Positions 1-13,309 are shown, numbered from the stretch's first letter. The stretch is 64,000 nucleotides of DNA from Gracilariopsis chorda (GCA_003194525.1 NBIV01000209.1:62001-126000); one strand, 5' to 3'. Notes: a model not told the origin generated them from the letters alone. A program made the numbers and translations.

Positions 1-810
1 AAATGTGTATGCGCATACCCTCTAGCCGAGGTGGATTATGAATGATTCACTACCGAAATGGTATCGGTTTAACTCAGGTATGAGCGGACCCATGGAATTT
101 TGGGTGAGATTCGACACGAATTTCATTTGGTATTTTTGGAACCTTCGTGGGTGGTTTCTATGATACCTAGAATAGATGGACGCGTGGTGAGCGTATGGAA
201 ATTATTCATGGCTGCCATGACTCACACGTGTCGTTTTGCACCGTACCCAGCCATGCCGCTCATTGAGACAAACATGTGGACCACAGGTGTGGCATACAAT
301 AGTAGTAGTATTCTTAGTTCCAGTATGACCCTATAGTACTTAAGAGAGGACGGCCCGGCCGTTTCACCACAAATCAAAGTTAAGTTGTGATTTGGCTCTG
401 CTTTTATCACTTACGCGAAGTGACTAACTCCCTAATGGAGTTTCACCGCGTTCGTTGTCGGCAAAATCACATGCACAGTATCAACAAGGACCGCTGATCT
501 GTCTTACTGGGTGCGTTCGCCCAGCGTTCACCGTTGTTACGGTATTGATTACTTTTATTTGTGAGAACAGATAGCTGTTCTACTCAGTATTGAGTTTTGC
601 CGTGCTGGCTGGAAAAGCAACACCCTCAACGCCCGGTTTCTACTGGCTTTCCGCACGAACCGCCGGGCTGTTCCCTTCTCCTTGGTTCTTTTCCTCTTTC
701 TTTCCTTTTTCCCTTTCGATTCTCCATGGGCCGGAAGGCCACTTACACGGACCTGTGCGCTACGTGGACCAGCTGGTAACCCGATTCTCGGTATAACCTC
801 CGTCGGTATA
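1..810 (+). repeat. 5' LTR (left edge possibly cut by window)
   Basis: Aligns to 12,514-13,309 from the shared TATGCGCATAC (8-18 against 12,521-12,531) to the shared CGTCGGTATA (801-810 against 13,300-13,309). Short blocks match well, for example the pyrimidine-rich stretch near 680-720 and CTTACACGGACCTGTGCGCTA, but substitutions and small indels are frequent throughout. The exact TG/CA ends are not resolvable by eye. Confidence 0.8.
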
Positions 811-1478
811 GCCAGAAGCCAGCTCGGTTGTACATCTGAACATCGTGTGGTACAGAGGGCCCTATCGCTTCGCTTACCTCGTAAGAGAGCAAGGCCGCGA
901 ACACCTTGGCAGGATCTGCCGTCTAGGGTATTGCTCCACAAGTAGTGTTCCGATCTAAAATCGGGTTACCTACAATTCGTTTTATCACATTGTGCATTTG
1001 ATTGCTTTTCCAGCTCTTTCGAAGAATGTATCAAGATCATGGTGTCGTCCCAGGTCTTTGGAGGCCTCTAACTCGACTTCAATAAAGTTCCGAACATGTG
1101 GTTGACTGGCATCAAGTATGCCGCCTCGGGCCCCCAATGTTCGCACTGGTTCTATTGGTGCCGCTGGTATACCCCCATAGGGTGCACTGCGCACGTGGAC
1201 ATCCGTTCAGGAACGTTTGGAAAACAATGAATTCGGTCGGTATACCCGAAAAACACCTCGGGTTGCTTCTGCTCCCTAGGCTGTAACCTAGGCAGTACCA
1301 CGTGGTCAAAACGTTGTATCCATCATACCCTTCTATGGATTCAGCTAAGTTTGCTCTACTGTAGTCGATGATCCAAATCTTTTAAGTGCCGCATGTGTCT
1401 CTCCTCGAAAAAGTAAACGAACTTCGTCAACAATCTGGAAATGCCCAAGGTCGGGATGTTGTCGGTCGCGAAGTTGGT

Positions 1479-1540
1479 AGAATGCTCCAGTACTGCTGGA
1501 ACACACGTGTAAAGTGCTCCAGCAGTGTCTGGAGCATTCT
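1479..1540. repeat. Inverted repeat (hairpin) inside LTR element
   Basis: AGAATGCTCCAG at 1479-1490 is exactly complementary to CTGGAGCATTCT at 1529-1540, and the inner parts (TACTGCTGGAACAC against GTGCTCCAGCAGTGT) extend the pairing with a few mismatches. The arms are about 26 nt around a short loop containing ACGTGT. It lies in the leader between the 5' LTR and gag. Confidence 0.75.
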
Positions 1541-2514
1541 AAGCTTCGCTTGCCCAGCATTACCACTGTATTTCGGTGATGCAGGCGCCAGTTGCTAGAT
1601 TACCATTGGTTAGTGTGCAGCTCCAGAGGCTTCCGGAAGCCAATGGGGTAACCTAAACGCCCACATGGGTGAATAGAAAGTAGTAATGCATTTCTGTGTT
1701 GTTTTGCATGGTTTTTGACTCTATAAATGAACGCGTTAAGTCCTGAACATCGGTTTGGACTCATCTCAAGGAGAACCACATCTAAAAGTTCGCACGCCCG
1801 CAACTGTCTCAACTTTTACTATCAAACATCAACTCTAAACCGCACTTATTGAGGGGCTCGCTGCTTTTTGCATACTTGAGGTGGGGCATTACCGTCGCTG
1901 AGACCAGTTGAAGCGCACTTGGCGTGGAAGGGAGATGGTTAGTGTGTAACAAAGGCGCTTCTGTCATTTGTGAGCCCCCACCGGAGCTGTTCTCGGACAA
2001 AGGTGACGGTCGAAGGACATGGTGGTTTCCGGACGGAGGTGCTTGGCGGGAAGCTGTTCGCAGGCGACGTGCTGTGCAACCTCTACTGCAAAGGGCCAAA
2101 TTGGGTATAGAGTGAAAGCATATCCCGCTGTTAGTAGCTCTCCTTTGGAAGCCCTGTAAGGATTGTCCGCATCTGCTTCTGGTTGGTGCAAAAGTGGATA
2201 GGCTGCAGAAATCACTTCACATCCGGAGTTTCTTACCGGAACCCGGGCGTGTGACTCCTAGTGACCCTTGAAATAATTCTTGGGTTGTGCGCCGTGTCAG
2301 GAAGTATCAAGAAGTTTTTCTTTGGATTGAACTTTGTGCTCTTCTTTTTTATTTGTTGTTATCGTTGCAGGCTGAGTCCTTTTGGTCCCTGCATTTGTTG
2401 TTCGTTTGATCTTTTGTTCGTGTCGTTTAAGTTTTTTGGGGCTTCAAGCTACGAGGAACACCGTTTTGAGGCTAATTTGTCATTTGTTTTGGCCCCCTGC
2501 GTCACCGTCTCGTT

Positions 2515-3663
2515 ATGGCGCCCACAGATGCCTCAGGAGATATCTGATTATTACATCGAGATGTGAACTCCATTTTGGAATGTCTGGGTGCCTTAGATAC
2601 CTTTATGAAGGACTACAAGAAGTTTGTAAATGAAGTTCAAATGGTCTTAGAAAGTATGCACGTTCGTCTGGATACGCTGGAGGCGACCATCCGTATGCAT
2701 ACATAAACGCCGTCGGAAGCGGAAAACGAGGTGTTCCCTATCAATTAAATTCGCCACTAGAACAAACAACAGGCTCGTAAACCCAAAAAAAGTGTTTACT
2801 ATCTTGATTCATGTTCATCAGATTCTGATTCTGATCGCTGTTCCGCTGAGTCCTCGTCGGGCTCATCGAACTCAAATAATGAACGAGCTAAGTACCGTGC
2901 GATGACGTTTAAGGCATCTCCAACTACTCAGGGGGTTAATCCCTCTGGCGAGAAAGGTAGACGTCATCTGGGACTCAAAGGGTTCAAGCCTACGAATCCG
3001 CTTGACTGGAAATTGTTATTGTATCGTTAATATCTATTGTTTGATTCTTCATCTACTTCGTCCGCACGACGTACCGGCTAGGTTAAGAACTGTATCGAAC
3101 GCACTAATATTACTCTTCAACTTAGTCTGTTCTCAGGCGAAGTTCTTCTTCTCATACTTGAATTTCTAGCCAGGTTAGTTCAAGACACTGACCTACTCTG
3201 CATGACTGAAGCCCAAGCGTATCTCTAGTTACCGTATATCCTCACCGCTATGTCTCAAGATCAGTTCAATTCCGTTTAAGAAACCTCGAGAGCCTTGGAC
3301 GTAGGAGTAGCCTGCTGGCCTGAATTGGTTCATTAACTTCTCAGGTCATACGCTACGCGAAACGCTATCCACATGGCGATACTCACGTTATGCGATACGA
3401 AACCGATGTCTGATGAAACCGAAACGGTCTATTCCACCTGCCTGAGTAAAGCGTTTCACCTTTGTTGTAATCTTTGCACCACACAAGAGTGGTGTACGAT
3501 GTTCGTTGATGGATTGGTTTCCACAATATTAGCCCTCGTAGTGCAAACCCATGAGAGTAAACGTAGGCTTTCAGACCTTGAAGTAATCCAGTATGTCCAA
3601 GCAGAGGAAGAAACGCACCATGCACGGAGTCAACCGAAACGCCAGTCGCCGAGAGCTCTTTAA
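2515..3663 (+). pseudogene. gag-like ORF of the LTR element, nonsense-riddled
   Basis: A single reading frame can be followed from ATG 2515 to TAA 3661-3663 (382 codons before the terminator) with no frameshift. It is interrupted by nine in-frame stops: TGA 2545, TAA 2704, TAA 2746, TAG 2758, TAA 3028, TAG 3079, TAG 3226, TAA 3277 and TAA 3334. The first 65 residues look helical and charged, as in Gag amino-terminal coiled coils. A Ser/Asp-rich linker follows near 2810-2880, then a helical capsid-like part to the end. No zinc knuckle was seen. The gag assignment rests on position (first frame after the LTR, upstream of pol) and composition rather than on a recognised motif. Confidence 0.6.
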
Positions 3664-5474
3664 TCAGAGGAGTTGTCACAAGGACCGCGAACGTGAATAG
3701 AGACAACTTCAAGTACGCTGGAAGCCACTCTGGTTCTTTTGGGACTACAGAACCATCAATATCGGCTCCAATTTTGGAGTAAAACCTCACTTTATACGCT
3801 TTTGCCTCATGGATGTAGGCCATGACACACGCTCACGCCTCAAACGGATCTTGTCTTACCCGCCCTGGATGGGTCGTACCCTAACCACAGGGTCAAATGA
3901 GTAGCCATCGTCAATACGATCAAGCTACACCGGGTTTTTGTCATTGATGTTACCATCATTGTCATATCGCCTCGAAATGTGACTTCGCATTCCGGAAGGT
4001 GCCCATTGTTATCGTGAATTTTGAAACGCTGTCCACAGCTGATTGGGCCCGAGTGCCGAGTATTTCCTATAAGGAGATGAAAGTATTACTCGCTAACGCT
4101 GCACTGGGGCGAACGGATATTCCTGTGGTTGATCCAGCACCCAATCAACCGGGTGGACGGGTTCGTACCCACGAATAGGATTAACTCTGGTTGCCATCAT
4201 GGGACGCTGACACCGCGTTCGGTGAATATCTCCTCGAAAAACCAAAATCGGGAGTCTCCTCGACGAGAAGGAGCGTCTTTTGGGCCTAATTTGACAATCG
4301 AGGATGTACAGCGTCGCTATCCACCTTTCAAAATCCTTACCAGAAAATGGCTGCAAACAACGTAGACTTGGAAAGAATCTCGGTCCTACGTACTCCGTGG
4401 ATAAGTTCTCGTATTTTCCGTATTCCGGATAGAGCTGTGGTCATAGCCAAGAGAAACTACAACTTGTATTCCGATCTTGGCCTGTTAAACCAATATGTGG
4501 TTCACCAGTTACCTGTTTTAGATGCAGTGGCTGCTCCGAGCCTTACCAACTCTGAAATAATACCCTGGACTCTTCGGGCTCACATCTGCTTTAGACCAGG
4601 CTTGCATATCGCTGATGCGAACAATAATCCCCTAAAGCACATGGGATTTCTTCCTCTCGTCCTGAGATTGGGTACCTGTATGGTTCAACTTGACTTTATT
4701 GTTCGCAAGAAAATTGCGTCACCTGTGAGTTTTGTTTTTCATTTCTGTGATTGCTTTGTTGAAGACGTTCGCCCCGATTCGAAAACAGTGGAAATGTTAA
4801 ATGGTTTTTGCACTACCATCTGTCCGGAAACCGCTCGTGCTACTCAAAAGAATTTAACGATAGCCGCCACCCAGAATATGCAGAATATGGATCCCTTTTC
4901 TATGAAGCTTTGTGTTGCTCATTCAGTTTCCGTACCACTGAAGTCCCTAGTCTGGGTCACAGTTGTTTCCGAACAGAGTGGATGCCATGCGGTTCAACTT
5001 TTTTCGTCATCAAATGACCAGCGGCAACTCGCCCTTTCAAGCACAGTCACTTTTATGAAACATTATGTATCTTTTGAGGTCGTCCTGGTTGCCAACTTTA
5101 GCAAAAAACACTCATTGGTTAGTCAAAAACCAACTCCTGGGTTTGGTTCTCCCGCAGCCGCGGGTAATCGTGCCAACGAGCATTCCTGTGGCTGCAGTCC
5201 TTGGAGTAGAAAACTCTAAGGAGGCAGGCGACAGCTCCGTAAACGCGGATCTGAATTTGGAATCCGACTTCGATATTGAACGAACTACGGAAACCTGTGC
5301 ACTACCACCTGTTTCAAAACAGGTGTATCCTATAGAGGAACTCGAGAAGCTCGATTTGGACCAGGTTTCTGACTTTCCCCGTAAGAAACGACGGGATATG
5401 CTTCGTTAGTCTACTCCCATGTGAGATGGATCCCTTGGGACCATAGAAATAACAGAGCACCGTACTATTTTGTT
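3664..5474 (+). other. Gag-pol linker and presumed protease region, unassigned
   Basis: The region must hold the element's protease and the linker to reverse transcriptase, but no clear Asp-Thr/Ser-Gly active site was found in a readable frame. Open stretches at 4347-5219 and 5065-5409 overlap in different frames. The second ends in a Lys/Arg-rich, Glu-Leu-rich segment of the type that precedes reverse transcriptase in Ty3/gypsy polyproteins. Frameshifts are likely. Confidence 0.4.
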
Positions 5475-6560
5475 ACCGCACACTCAGCCAGCTACACAGC
5501 AGCATCCCCATTGGGCCGGAACGGAAGCCCATGAAGACAATAAAATCTCAATTTGAGAAGATTTTACCCACTGGCGTCATCGAACGCGCTTACTCACCCT
5601 AGTCTTCGCCAATCGTTCTTGTTTCAAAATCGGATGGATCGTGGAGATTTTGTATCGATTACTGACGTCTTAACACAGTTACCGTCAAAGAAGTTTACCA
5701 GATGCCTCGTATGTACGAGTACATCGACCCACTTGAAAGTGCTATGCCGTTCAACAATCTTGAACCCAACTGGGGTTATTGGCAAGTTTCTATCCGTAAA
5801 AAGGACAGTGACGAAACTACGTATGGGTGCCACCAAGGACTTTATCGTTTTAAACGAATACCTTTCGGCTTAATCAATGCACCTGCTACATTTCAACGTT
5901 CCATAGATATTCTATTTGCCAGGTTCAAATGAACAACCTGCTTGGTGTATCTCGACGATATAATCCTGTTCTCCAACAACTTGGATGATAACATAGCCCA
6001 TGTGAGGAATGTCATGCGCGTGCTGCGAGATACAGAGACTACGCTAAAATCCAAGACGTGCGAGGTCTGTACCGGTTCAGTGAAGTATTTGGGACCGATA
6101 ATACGCCCCAGACAGCTTCTGGTAGACGATGTAGGGGTGAAGGCGCTGAAGAACGCGAAACACCCAACTATGCAAACGGAACTCCGATGATTTCTCGGAC
6201 TTTTATCGTATATCGTCGGTTTGTGCCAAATTTAGTGGAGCTTGTGACACCTCTGAATTCTCTTATAATGAAGGGAGAACCAGTTAAACTGGACACATTT
6301 TGCAATGCGGAAGTGTCTGCCTTCACGGCTCTCATCAGCACCGTGACATTCCTGCCAGTATTGGCGGCGGCAAGTCGTGGTTTACCATATGCAGTGGATA
6401 CTTATCTCAGTGATAACTAGATTAGTTGTGCGCTATTTCAATTGAATGAAGACAATAAGCGATATCCCAACCGGATATTGGTCTGGGACATTGAACGTGC
6501 ACGAATGTAACTACTCGGTTTCCGAAGACGAGTGCCTCGTTGTTTGAGCTTTTGTCACTC
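5475..6560 (+). pseudogene. Reverse transcriptase and RNase H remnant (Ty3/gypsy pol)
   Basis: Reverse transcriptase is readable in one frame from about 5475 to 6190. It shows the substrate-side motif around VKEVYQMPR, the FGLINAPATFQR motif near 5868-5900 and the catalytic YLDD box at 5945-5956. Three stops interrupt it: TAG 5600 and TGA 5930, each where Trp is expected, and TGA 5663, where Arg is expected. After about 6190 the frame changes. RNase H-like sequence then follows at 6385-6550 (DTYLSDN, then SCALFQLNEDNKRYP, then NYSVSEDECLVV in another frame), with further stops at 6418 and near 6544. Clearly non-functional, but the family assignment is strong. Confidence 0.85.
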
Positions 6561-7035
6561 TTCAACTATACCTTATGGTAACCCAAGTTAAGGAAAATAT
6601 GGATTAATCCTGACTTCGTTGGCTTATCGAGACTTCTAAACCCTCGGGACGCCTTATGCGTTGGCGCCTCTGACTCTCGGAAGTTGATTTCGAAGTATTA
6701 TGTAAAAGGGGATTCTTTAACACCCAAGCGAATGCGTAATCCCACCAGGGAACCACTGCAGAAACATAACCGGTCGATGATCTCAAGATACCGTGTTTTG
6801 TGGTTCAGACCGATTAACAGAATACCAAGGATTGATCGAACGACATTTATTACAATATTATCGCTTATGAAACTTGGGAACCCCCGATCGAAGGCCATAA
6901 TATGCCTATTACTCCGGTATAGTCTATTTGCGAACAAAAATGCGACCTATTACGTACGCAGGTTCGCGCTGGTCTCAATGAAGGAAACGACCTACTTTTT
7001 TCGAAGAACAATCAGGGATACGTTGTCAGGTTGGG

Positions 7036-7590
7036 TAATTGTCCCCACAAATTGTGGTACCCCACTCCTTACTGAGACAGATTCTCCACCTTTCTCAGTA
7101 TGTGAAACTCGGAGCTCATATAGGGGGTAGGAAGTTGTACGTGACTCTCGGCAGAGATTTATATTGGTTTGCTATCGCGTTTGACTGTTATGCAGTTTTC
7201 CGCTCTTGTACGCAATGCACTAAGAAGAAGTTGAAGCTACGGAAATACTGTAACACGTTAACGCTGTTCTCAGCCGGCGCTCTGTTGGAAATCGTGTCCA
7301 TCGATATACTCGACAAGCTGATTCCGACACCCTGAGCGTGCCACTATCCTTTGATATTTACCGCCGTTTCTGTAAAATCGTACGGACGGTGCCGCTTAAA
7401 CAAATTACCGCTGCAGCGGTGGGGCACAAGTCTTTGTCACCCACTGGGTATTCGTTTACAGTCTACCCGTCGATTTATTATCAGGCAGCGGTCCCCAGTT
7501 TACGGCAAAGTAATTTCAGAAAGTTCGCCGTATTCTCGGTGTTCGAAATATACACGTGACAACATACCTCCTGCAGGGTAATGGACAAGT
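7036..7590 (+). pseudogene. Integrase remnant (HHCC zinc-binding domain and core)
   Basis: The frame 7039-7335 carries the integrase amino-terminal zinc-binding signature: H followed by a spaced second H (SQYVKLGAHIGG), then CTQCTKK at 7213-7233, preceded by a YWF-type linker. The stretch after it (SIDILDKL) matches the start of the integrase catalytic core. The core then breaks at a stop near 7333 and continues in other frames to about 7580. The full D,D-35-E triad cannot be traced. Confidence 0.65.
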
Positions 7591-9332
7591 AACACGATTT
7601 AATCGTACGAAGCTTAACGCATTACGATCCCAAGGATTCGGGCCTGTACACCAATGTAGTTACGTATGCCCAAAATACCCAGGTACATCGGGTTACGTTG
7701 CTTTCACCTTTTGAGTTCGTGCTGTCGCACATTCGACCCCTGGTGGCAATCGAGGCTCGAGCGACGTCGTCTGGATACCCTTCACCGTGGTGACACAGAA
7801 AGAACTGGAGAGAATGATTAAAAATGATGATACCTGTTGCTCGAAAAGCTATGAACAAAGCTCAACTTTCGTACAAATGTATATTAGACGGCAAGCTGGG
7901 TCAAATGCTACCGCAGGCTAACACAAATGAATTTGGTTTCATTCGTAAGGGGAATTATAATCCTGAATAGTAAAAGCGTCGTAAGCTTTCTCCAATCGTG
8001 GACGGACCATATTGCGTGGTTTCTACTGCCAACAACACAGTCTTCCTGGACAATAACGACCAACAAGAACGGGTTTCACGCGACTACCTTACTGTTTCAC
8101 CTTACTCTCATCCAAACAATGATACCGGGCATACCTTGGATAGTAATCTGGATTTAGACGATCCACTCGCCGTTCTTTCTGCATCGCGACCAGCGATTGT
8201 ACCGCATCCAGATCGTAGTTTATCGGATTTACCGAAGGAAATGGATCTCCGCCTTCAGGACAAGCCCCTGGATAACCCGGCTCACTCCACTCCATTCAAC
8301 CCACCAACCACCCTACTTATGGCCAGGGCTCTGCGTTAGAAGGGTTAGGGAGGTGCAATCGCTGTTGATTTACCATTGTAGCCACGGTAAATTATTCCTG
8401 AACACCGAACGGTTAGTCGCACAATGTAAGAAGTGGAAGTGGAGCCCTGCAAGGAACATGGGAGGGCCAGTAGTGAAGGCCCTCAAAGGGAAGACATCGC
8501 TGTAACAGAGCCTGCCAACGTGGCTCACCTGCTGAAATTAGGACTTTGCAGTAGCGATAACACCCGAGGCGTTGCCTCTCTGATTAATGGCGAACCATTC
8601 CCGATTTTGGCCAAACCTGACTTGGTTTACCTCGAAAAGGGCGACGAACCCAATCGGGTGTACACCACAGTTTGGTGCTTGTAATTCCTGATTGGTGGGA
8701 ATAACAAGGCTTTTGTGGAACTTTTGAAGAGGTAGGACGTTGAGACGTACACTACAGCTTATAAAACGTTCACGCGCAGCGTGCTTCACATGGCGCATGG
8801 CCGGCATACGCACTTGGACGTAGCACGCTCACAGCTTCGCGGAGCACTGAGAGGCAGAAGTAAAGTACACCGTACCCGTGTACAAGACAATTCATAGCAC
8901 CCATCGGCAAGGGTTTACCTAAAATGGCACCGACACTATTTGGAAATTCCTCGGCGATAGTCATACAATCATGATAGAGTTTGCACGCACCGTAGCCGGT
9001 GGGTCTGCCTCCACGTGCAGGGAGTGCGGCACATGAGTATCATCTTCAAACGGTAATCCTGCCTCGTGAGAAACTAGCCGGATCTCGGACGCTACGGTTT
9101 GCCAGTTAATGACTTTTGAAGGCTGACGTGAGGACGTAGTACTCAGGAACACCAGCTCTATCTGGGCACACCTTCAGCTCTACCCTACGACGCGTAAAAT
9201 GGAAGCTACCGCTCAGCCGGTTTGACGGACGCACAGAAAGTACACTACAAGTCCTTGGTGAAAGAGAGGCGGAATGTCCTCGCTGGGGGTTGAAGAGAAG
9301 CCCTTTTGTATCACCTATACGGGGTATCCGTC

Positions 9333-9497
9333 TTGGGAGATGTGACATCCGACACGTATTCTCGAGAATTCGTCATCGAACGCATTGTGCGTCATGAACA
9401 TGACCCAGAAGGGGTGAGTTCTTACCAAATCCGTTGGTATGGATACCTTCTAGAAGAGGACACGATGGAATTCATCGAAAACCTGCCTGGGTCTTAA
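9333..9497 (+). pseudogene. Chromodomain at the end of the LTR-element pol
   Basis: The frame 9306-9497 contains a typical chromodomain core: EFVIERIVRHEH, then YQIRWYGY in place of the usual Y-LVKWKGY, then EEDTMEFIENL, which corresponds to the W-EP--NL portion. In chromoviruses this domain sits at the carboxyl terminus of integrase and directs insertion to particular chromatin; that is family knowledge. The domain is short and ends in a stop right after the third helix begins. It is one of the best preserved parts of the element, although the RT and integrase frames are broken. Confidence 0.8.
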
Positions 9498-12400
9498 GTC
9501 CTGCAATCTCACCGAAGGACTCGGAAAATCATGCTAGCAACGAGGGATAAAGCCCAAGTACAGTAGAACCATATCCAGTCCTCGAAGAGTATCGCATGAC
9601 CTCAAAGAGGAGAAGCTCGAAGATGGGAAGAAGAAAAAGAAGATCCTCACGGATGGAACAAGAAGTTGATGAACTGTAGCAAATAGAAGACTAACGCATT
9701 ACAGGTAATACCAGATTACGGTTTAAAGAACAGAATTCATGATGATGAAGAACAGTATGAAGTGGAGAACTACGAAGAACCACAAGTTTGGTTTAATAGA
9801 GAAGCTATCGCAAGATTGATCACTGATACGGGAAGGTCAAAATACTGAGTACTAGTTATCCCGACAAAGGGCCCACAACAGGTTGAATGATTGGCTAAGG
9901 ATAGTTTGCCATGGCGAGAGCCAGGAGCTGTCCAACATCTACCATATCCAGAGGTACCGGGATTCCAAGGTTTTGGATTTTCTCGCACAACGCAATGACA
10001 TAAGGGTCCGTTAGAACCAGAGGCGGTACTCTCGATAAAGATTGCGGCTTACGCATCTGAGTTACGAAGCCGCACCCCTCGGGTGCACCCGATTGGTTGG
10101 ACGCCCCAGAATTGCTCAACTAAACTAAATTCATGACCGGTTCATTGTATAGGCCGCCACTCTCGTTGGCGTCATCTTCCATCATCTGATCCTGTAAGTT
10201 GACCGACGGCTCGTAATCGTCATGAAATACGAATCCTATCGGATGACCAGCTGGTATGGTCTGAAAAAGACTGCATTGCTCAAAAGAGTGAGCATGGGAC
10301 ACCGTTGCTCCCACATACGGGTCGTAATAGACGAAGTCCTGAGCAGTTGGATGCCGGCGATCGGCAGACTTTCCACCAGAATTTCTTGAACCCTGACCAC
10401 GGTTATCCGATGGAACGGTATCCCAGTTGGCCTGGTCGATCACATCAACGATGTGTAAGAATTCATCCGCTTTGTCTTGGAATGCCAATGAAATTAACAG
10501 GTCGAGCTGTTAGGTGATGTTCCTAGCCGTATGTGGTATAAAGCAAAGACGGGTAGTAGTCATAAGCTTCCCAGAGAAGGAAAACCGCTATGCCAGTAGC
10601 CCACTCTGCGGCAATGAGTGACCAATATCCATATTCCGAGTCTTCAATAATGAACGAGCTCATATAAGTTAAACCGGTAGGCCGTTCCGGGAAACATCCC
10701 TTGAGTATCTACACCTGACGCTACAACGGTGGTAACGCTGTGGAGCGACCCCTAAACGTTTGCGGGAGATACCTTTTGATTTAGATATGGGTGTATAGAA
10801 TCAGATACCCGTGTCGGGATCGCGTCTTGCACTCAAACCAGATCTTCTCGGAGAACACCATTTGTGTTTCAGTACTTCGAAAGAACCGAAACTCTGCAGG
10901 GAGGATTGGTATCGCCCAAAAGAGCCTATCGGATTCGATGGATACAGGCGTTGCGGGTTCAAAGTGTGCCGTGTCGAGCTGGTCCAGGATATCCCCATAG
11001 CTGCGATACCTCGATAAGTCAAAATCGTATTCATTGGGACTTAAATCTTGGCTTGGAGTTCGCATGAGACGTTTATACGAAAGTCGCGTCATTGCTTCTT
11101 GGGGCCCAACCCAGGTTCTGTGCAAGGCGAAGGTATTTCCTCAAAACATAAGAAGCTAATGCTATACGTCCTCGCCAATCACGTGAAGCGATCACGTCCA
11201 GTGGAAGCCCACCACGGAGACTGTCAAATGCGTAGGGCTGGATCAGTGGCAGGTTGAAAGCCTCAAACAGGTGAAACCAGGGAGCTCGGGCATAAACAGA
11301 ATGATTCTATAACAAATCCCTTGCTACTAAGGTTACTCTGTGGACCCACCCGAGTTGGTTGATGAAGACTGGAGTACCCTGAGAGGAGTGTCACTGGCAG
11401 AGGTGTACCGGAACTGTTTTCGGAGAGTTACCCTAAGTCAATGGAGCCGTAGGAAACCGGCTCAGTCCGAAAGATGAAGGAGCGACATTCCCAGACTGGG
11501 AAGCACCCGTTCCGGGGTTGTGTGTGTGGTGCAAAACCCCAAAAGGAAGACGAAGCACGAAGGTGTTCAAAGTCTTCCTCACTTTAGAGGGTAGCACGGA
11601 GACAGATCCACGTGTGGTGGTGAACACACGAGCCGGGCGTAAACCGAGGCTCAATTCACGACTGGCTTACTTACAGGTGCAAGAGCGCCCTAGAAAAGGA
11701 TCGAAGACACGCAGAGCAGTGATAGTGCGGAACGGATGGTCACTCGTACGAGGAGTGCGCGATGGTTAACTGTTAAGCACAACGAGTGCCACCTGCATAA
11801 AAGAGTAGCGGAAAGGAACAAAACACACGACAAAAGACAAACAAAAGTCTATAAATGTGGTTGAAAGCGCCACGAGGTGGATGAGTGGTCCTACACAAGG
11901 CGAATATTCTACGAGGGAGGATATCGTGCACCGGGGGTTTCTGAGTCAGAACCCAACACTCGCTTGTGCGGTGTTTATTGACAGGGACGGCCCGAGCTCA
12001 CCTACCTAAGTAGGGTGCTGGCCGTCAACTGTACACTGTAATAACTAATCATTTTGGTACATAAGTAAATAGATAAATAAATAAATAAATGAATAGTGGT
12101 AACAGTATCCCTAAAAAAGGGGCGCCTGCCCAAGTACACGTGTGTTATCCGTACTCCTGTCACCATTTTGCAACTACCACGATCTCAATTCTGCCATGGG
12201 CAACCCATTGGGGACTTACTTTTCATTTACGTAGCCAAATCCAACTCTCGTCACGAGGCATGTATGAGCGTGCTTCATGATTAATCACCGCGAAGGGTGT
12301 TGCTCTACAGTGTGGGTTGGGACTATCAGAGTTGATTGGCAGAGGTGAAGTACCGGATTAGAAGTTGTCAGTATTAGTGTGTCGCTGTATATTTGGAACC

Positions 12401-12513
12401 CGAGGGAGGTCGGTATTACTCATGAAAAGTTGGATTTGTTATACCCTTTTCCGCCTGCGGGTCACTAGATTTCGTTGCAATGGTTCCTGCTCTAAGCAAT
12501 GGGATGTGTGGAG
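9498..12513. other. 3-kb segment between chromodomain and 3' LTR, no recognised gene
   Basis: An unusually long stretch for a position where most chromoviruses have only a short untranslated region. The longest open frames are on the minus strand (10,120-10,488; 9895-10,119; 10,781-11,125), but none starts convincingly at ATG or shows a known motif. It may be an antisense accessory frame, a nested insertion, or decayed noncoding sequence. A purine-rich stretch just before 12,514 (GGGATGTGTGGAG) could be the remains of the polypurine tract. Confidence 0.45.
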
Positions 12514-13309
12514 CCATGCGTATGCGCATACAATCTAAGCGAGGTGGATCATGAATTATTCAGTACCGACGTGGCATAGGTTCAACTCGGGTATGAGCAG
12601 ACCCTTGGAACTTTTGCATGAAATTCTACATGTATTTCATTAGTTATGGGTGATTTCTGTAATATATGCAATAGATGGACGCGTTATGAGCCTATGCACA
12701 TTATTAAAGGCTGGCGTGATTCACACCTGTGGTGTTGTGCCGTGACCAACCATGTGGCTGATTGACACAAACATGTGGACCACACGTGTAGCACACTACA
12801 GTAGTAGTATTTTTAGTTCTATTTTGACCCTACCGTATTTAAGAGAGGAAGGCCCTGTCGTTTCACACCAAATAAAAGGTAAGCAGTGACTCGGCTCTGA
12901 GTTTATCGCCTACGCGAAGTGACTAACTCCCTCCTGTAGTTTCACAGCATTCGGTTTCGCTATAATCACCCGCAAAGTATCAACAAGGACAGCTGATCTG
13001 TCTTACAGCGTGGGTTTGCACAGTGTTCACTGTTTTTACTGTATTGATTACTTTTATTTGTGAGAACAGATAGCAGTTCGACTCAGTAGTGAGTTTTGAC
13101 ATGCTGGCGGAATAAGCCAAACGCCCACTGCCGGGTTTCTTTGGCTTTCCGCACGACCCGCCGGGTTGTACCCATCTCCTTGGGTCTTTCCCTCTTCTTT
13201 TCCTTTTTGCCTTTGGATTCTCCGTGGGCCCGAACACCGCTTACACGGACCTGTGCGCTACTTTGACCAGCTTGTAACCTTCTTCTCGGTAACAACCCCG
13301 TCGGTATAT
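12514..13309 (+). repeat. 3' LTR
   Basis: Direct-repeat partner of 1-810, sharing TATGCGCATAC near its start, TTACTTTTATTTGTGAGAAC in the middle, CTTACACGGACCTGTGCGCTA near the end and the final CGTCGGTATA. Substitutions and small indels are visible in almost every line, so the two LTRs have diverged for a long time. Confidence 0.8.
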
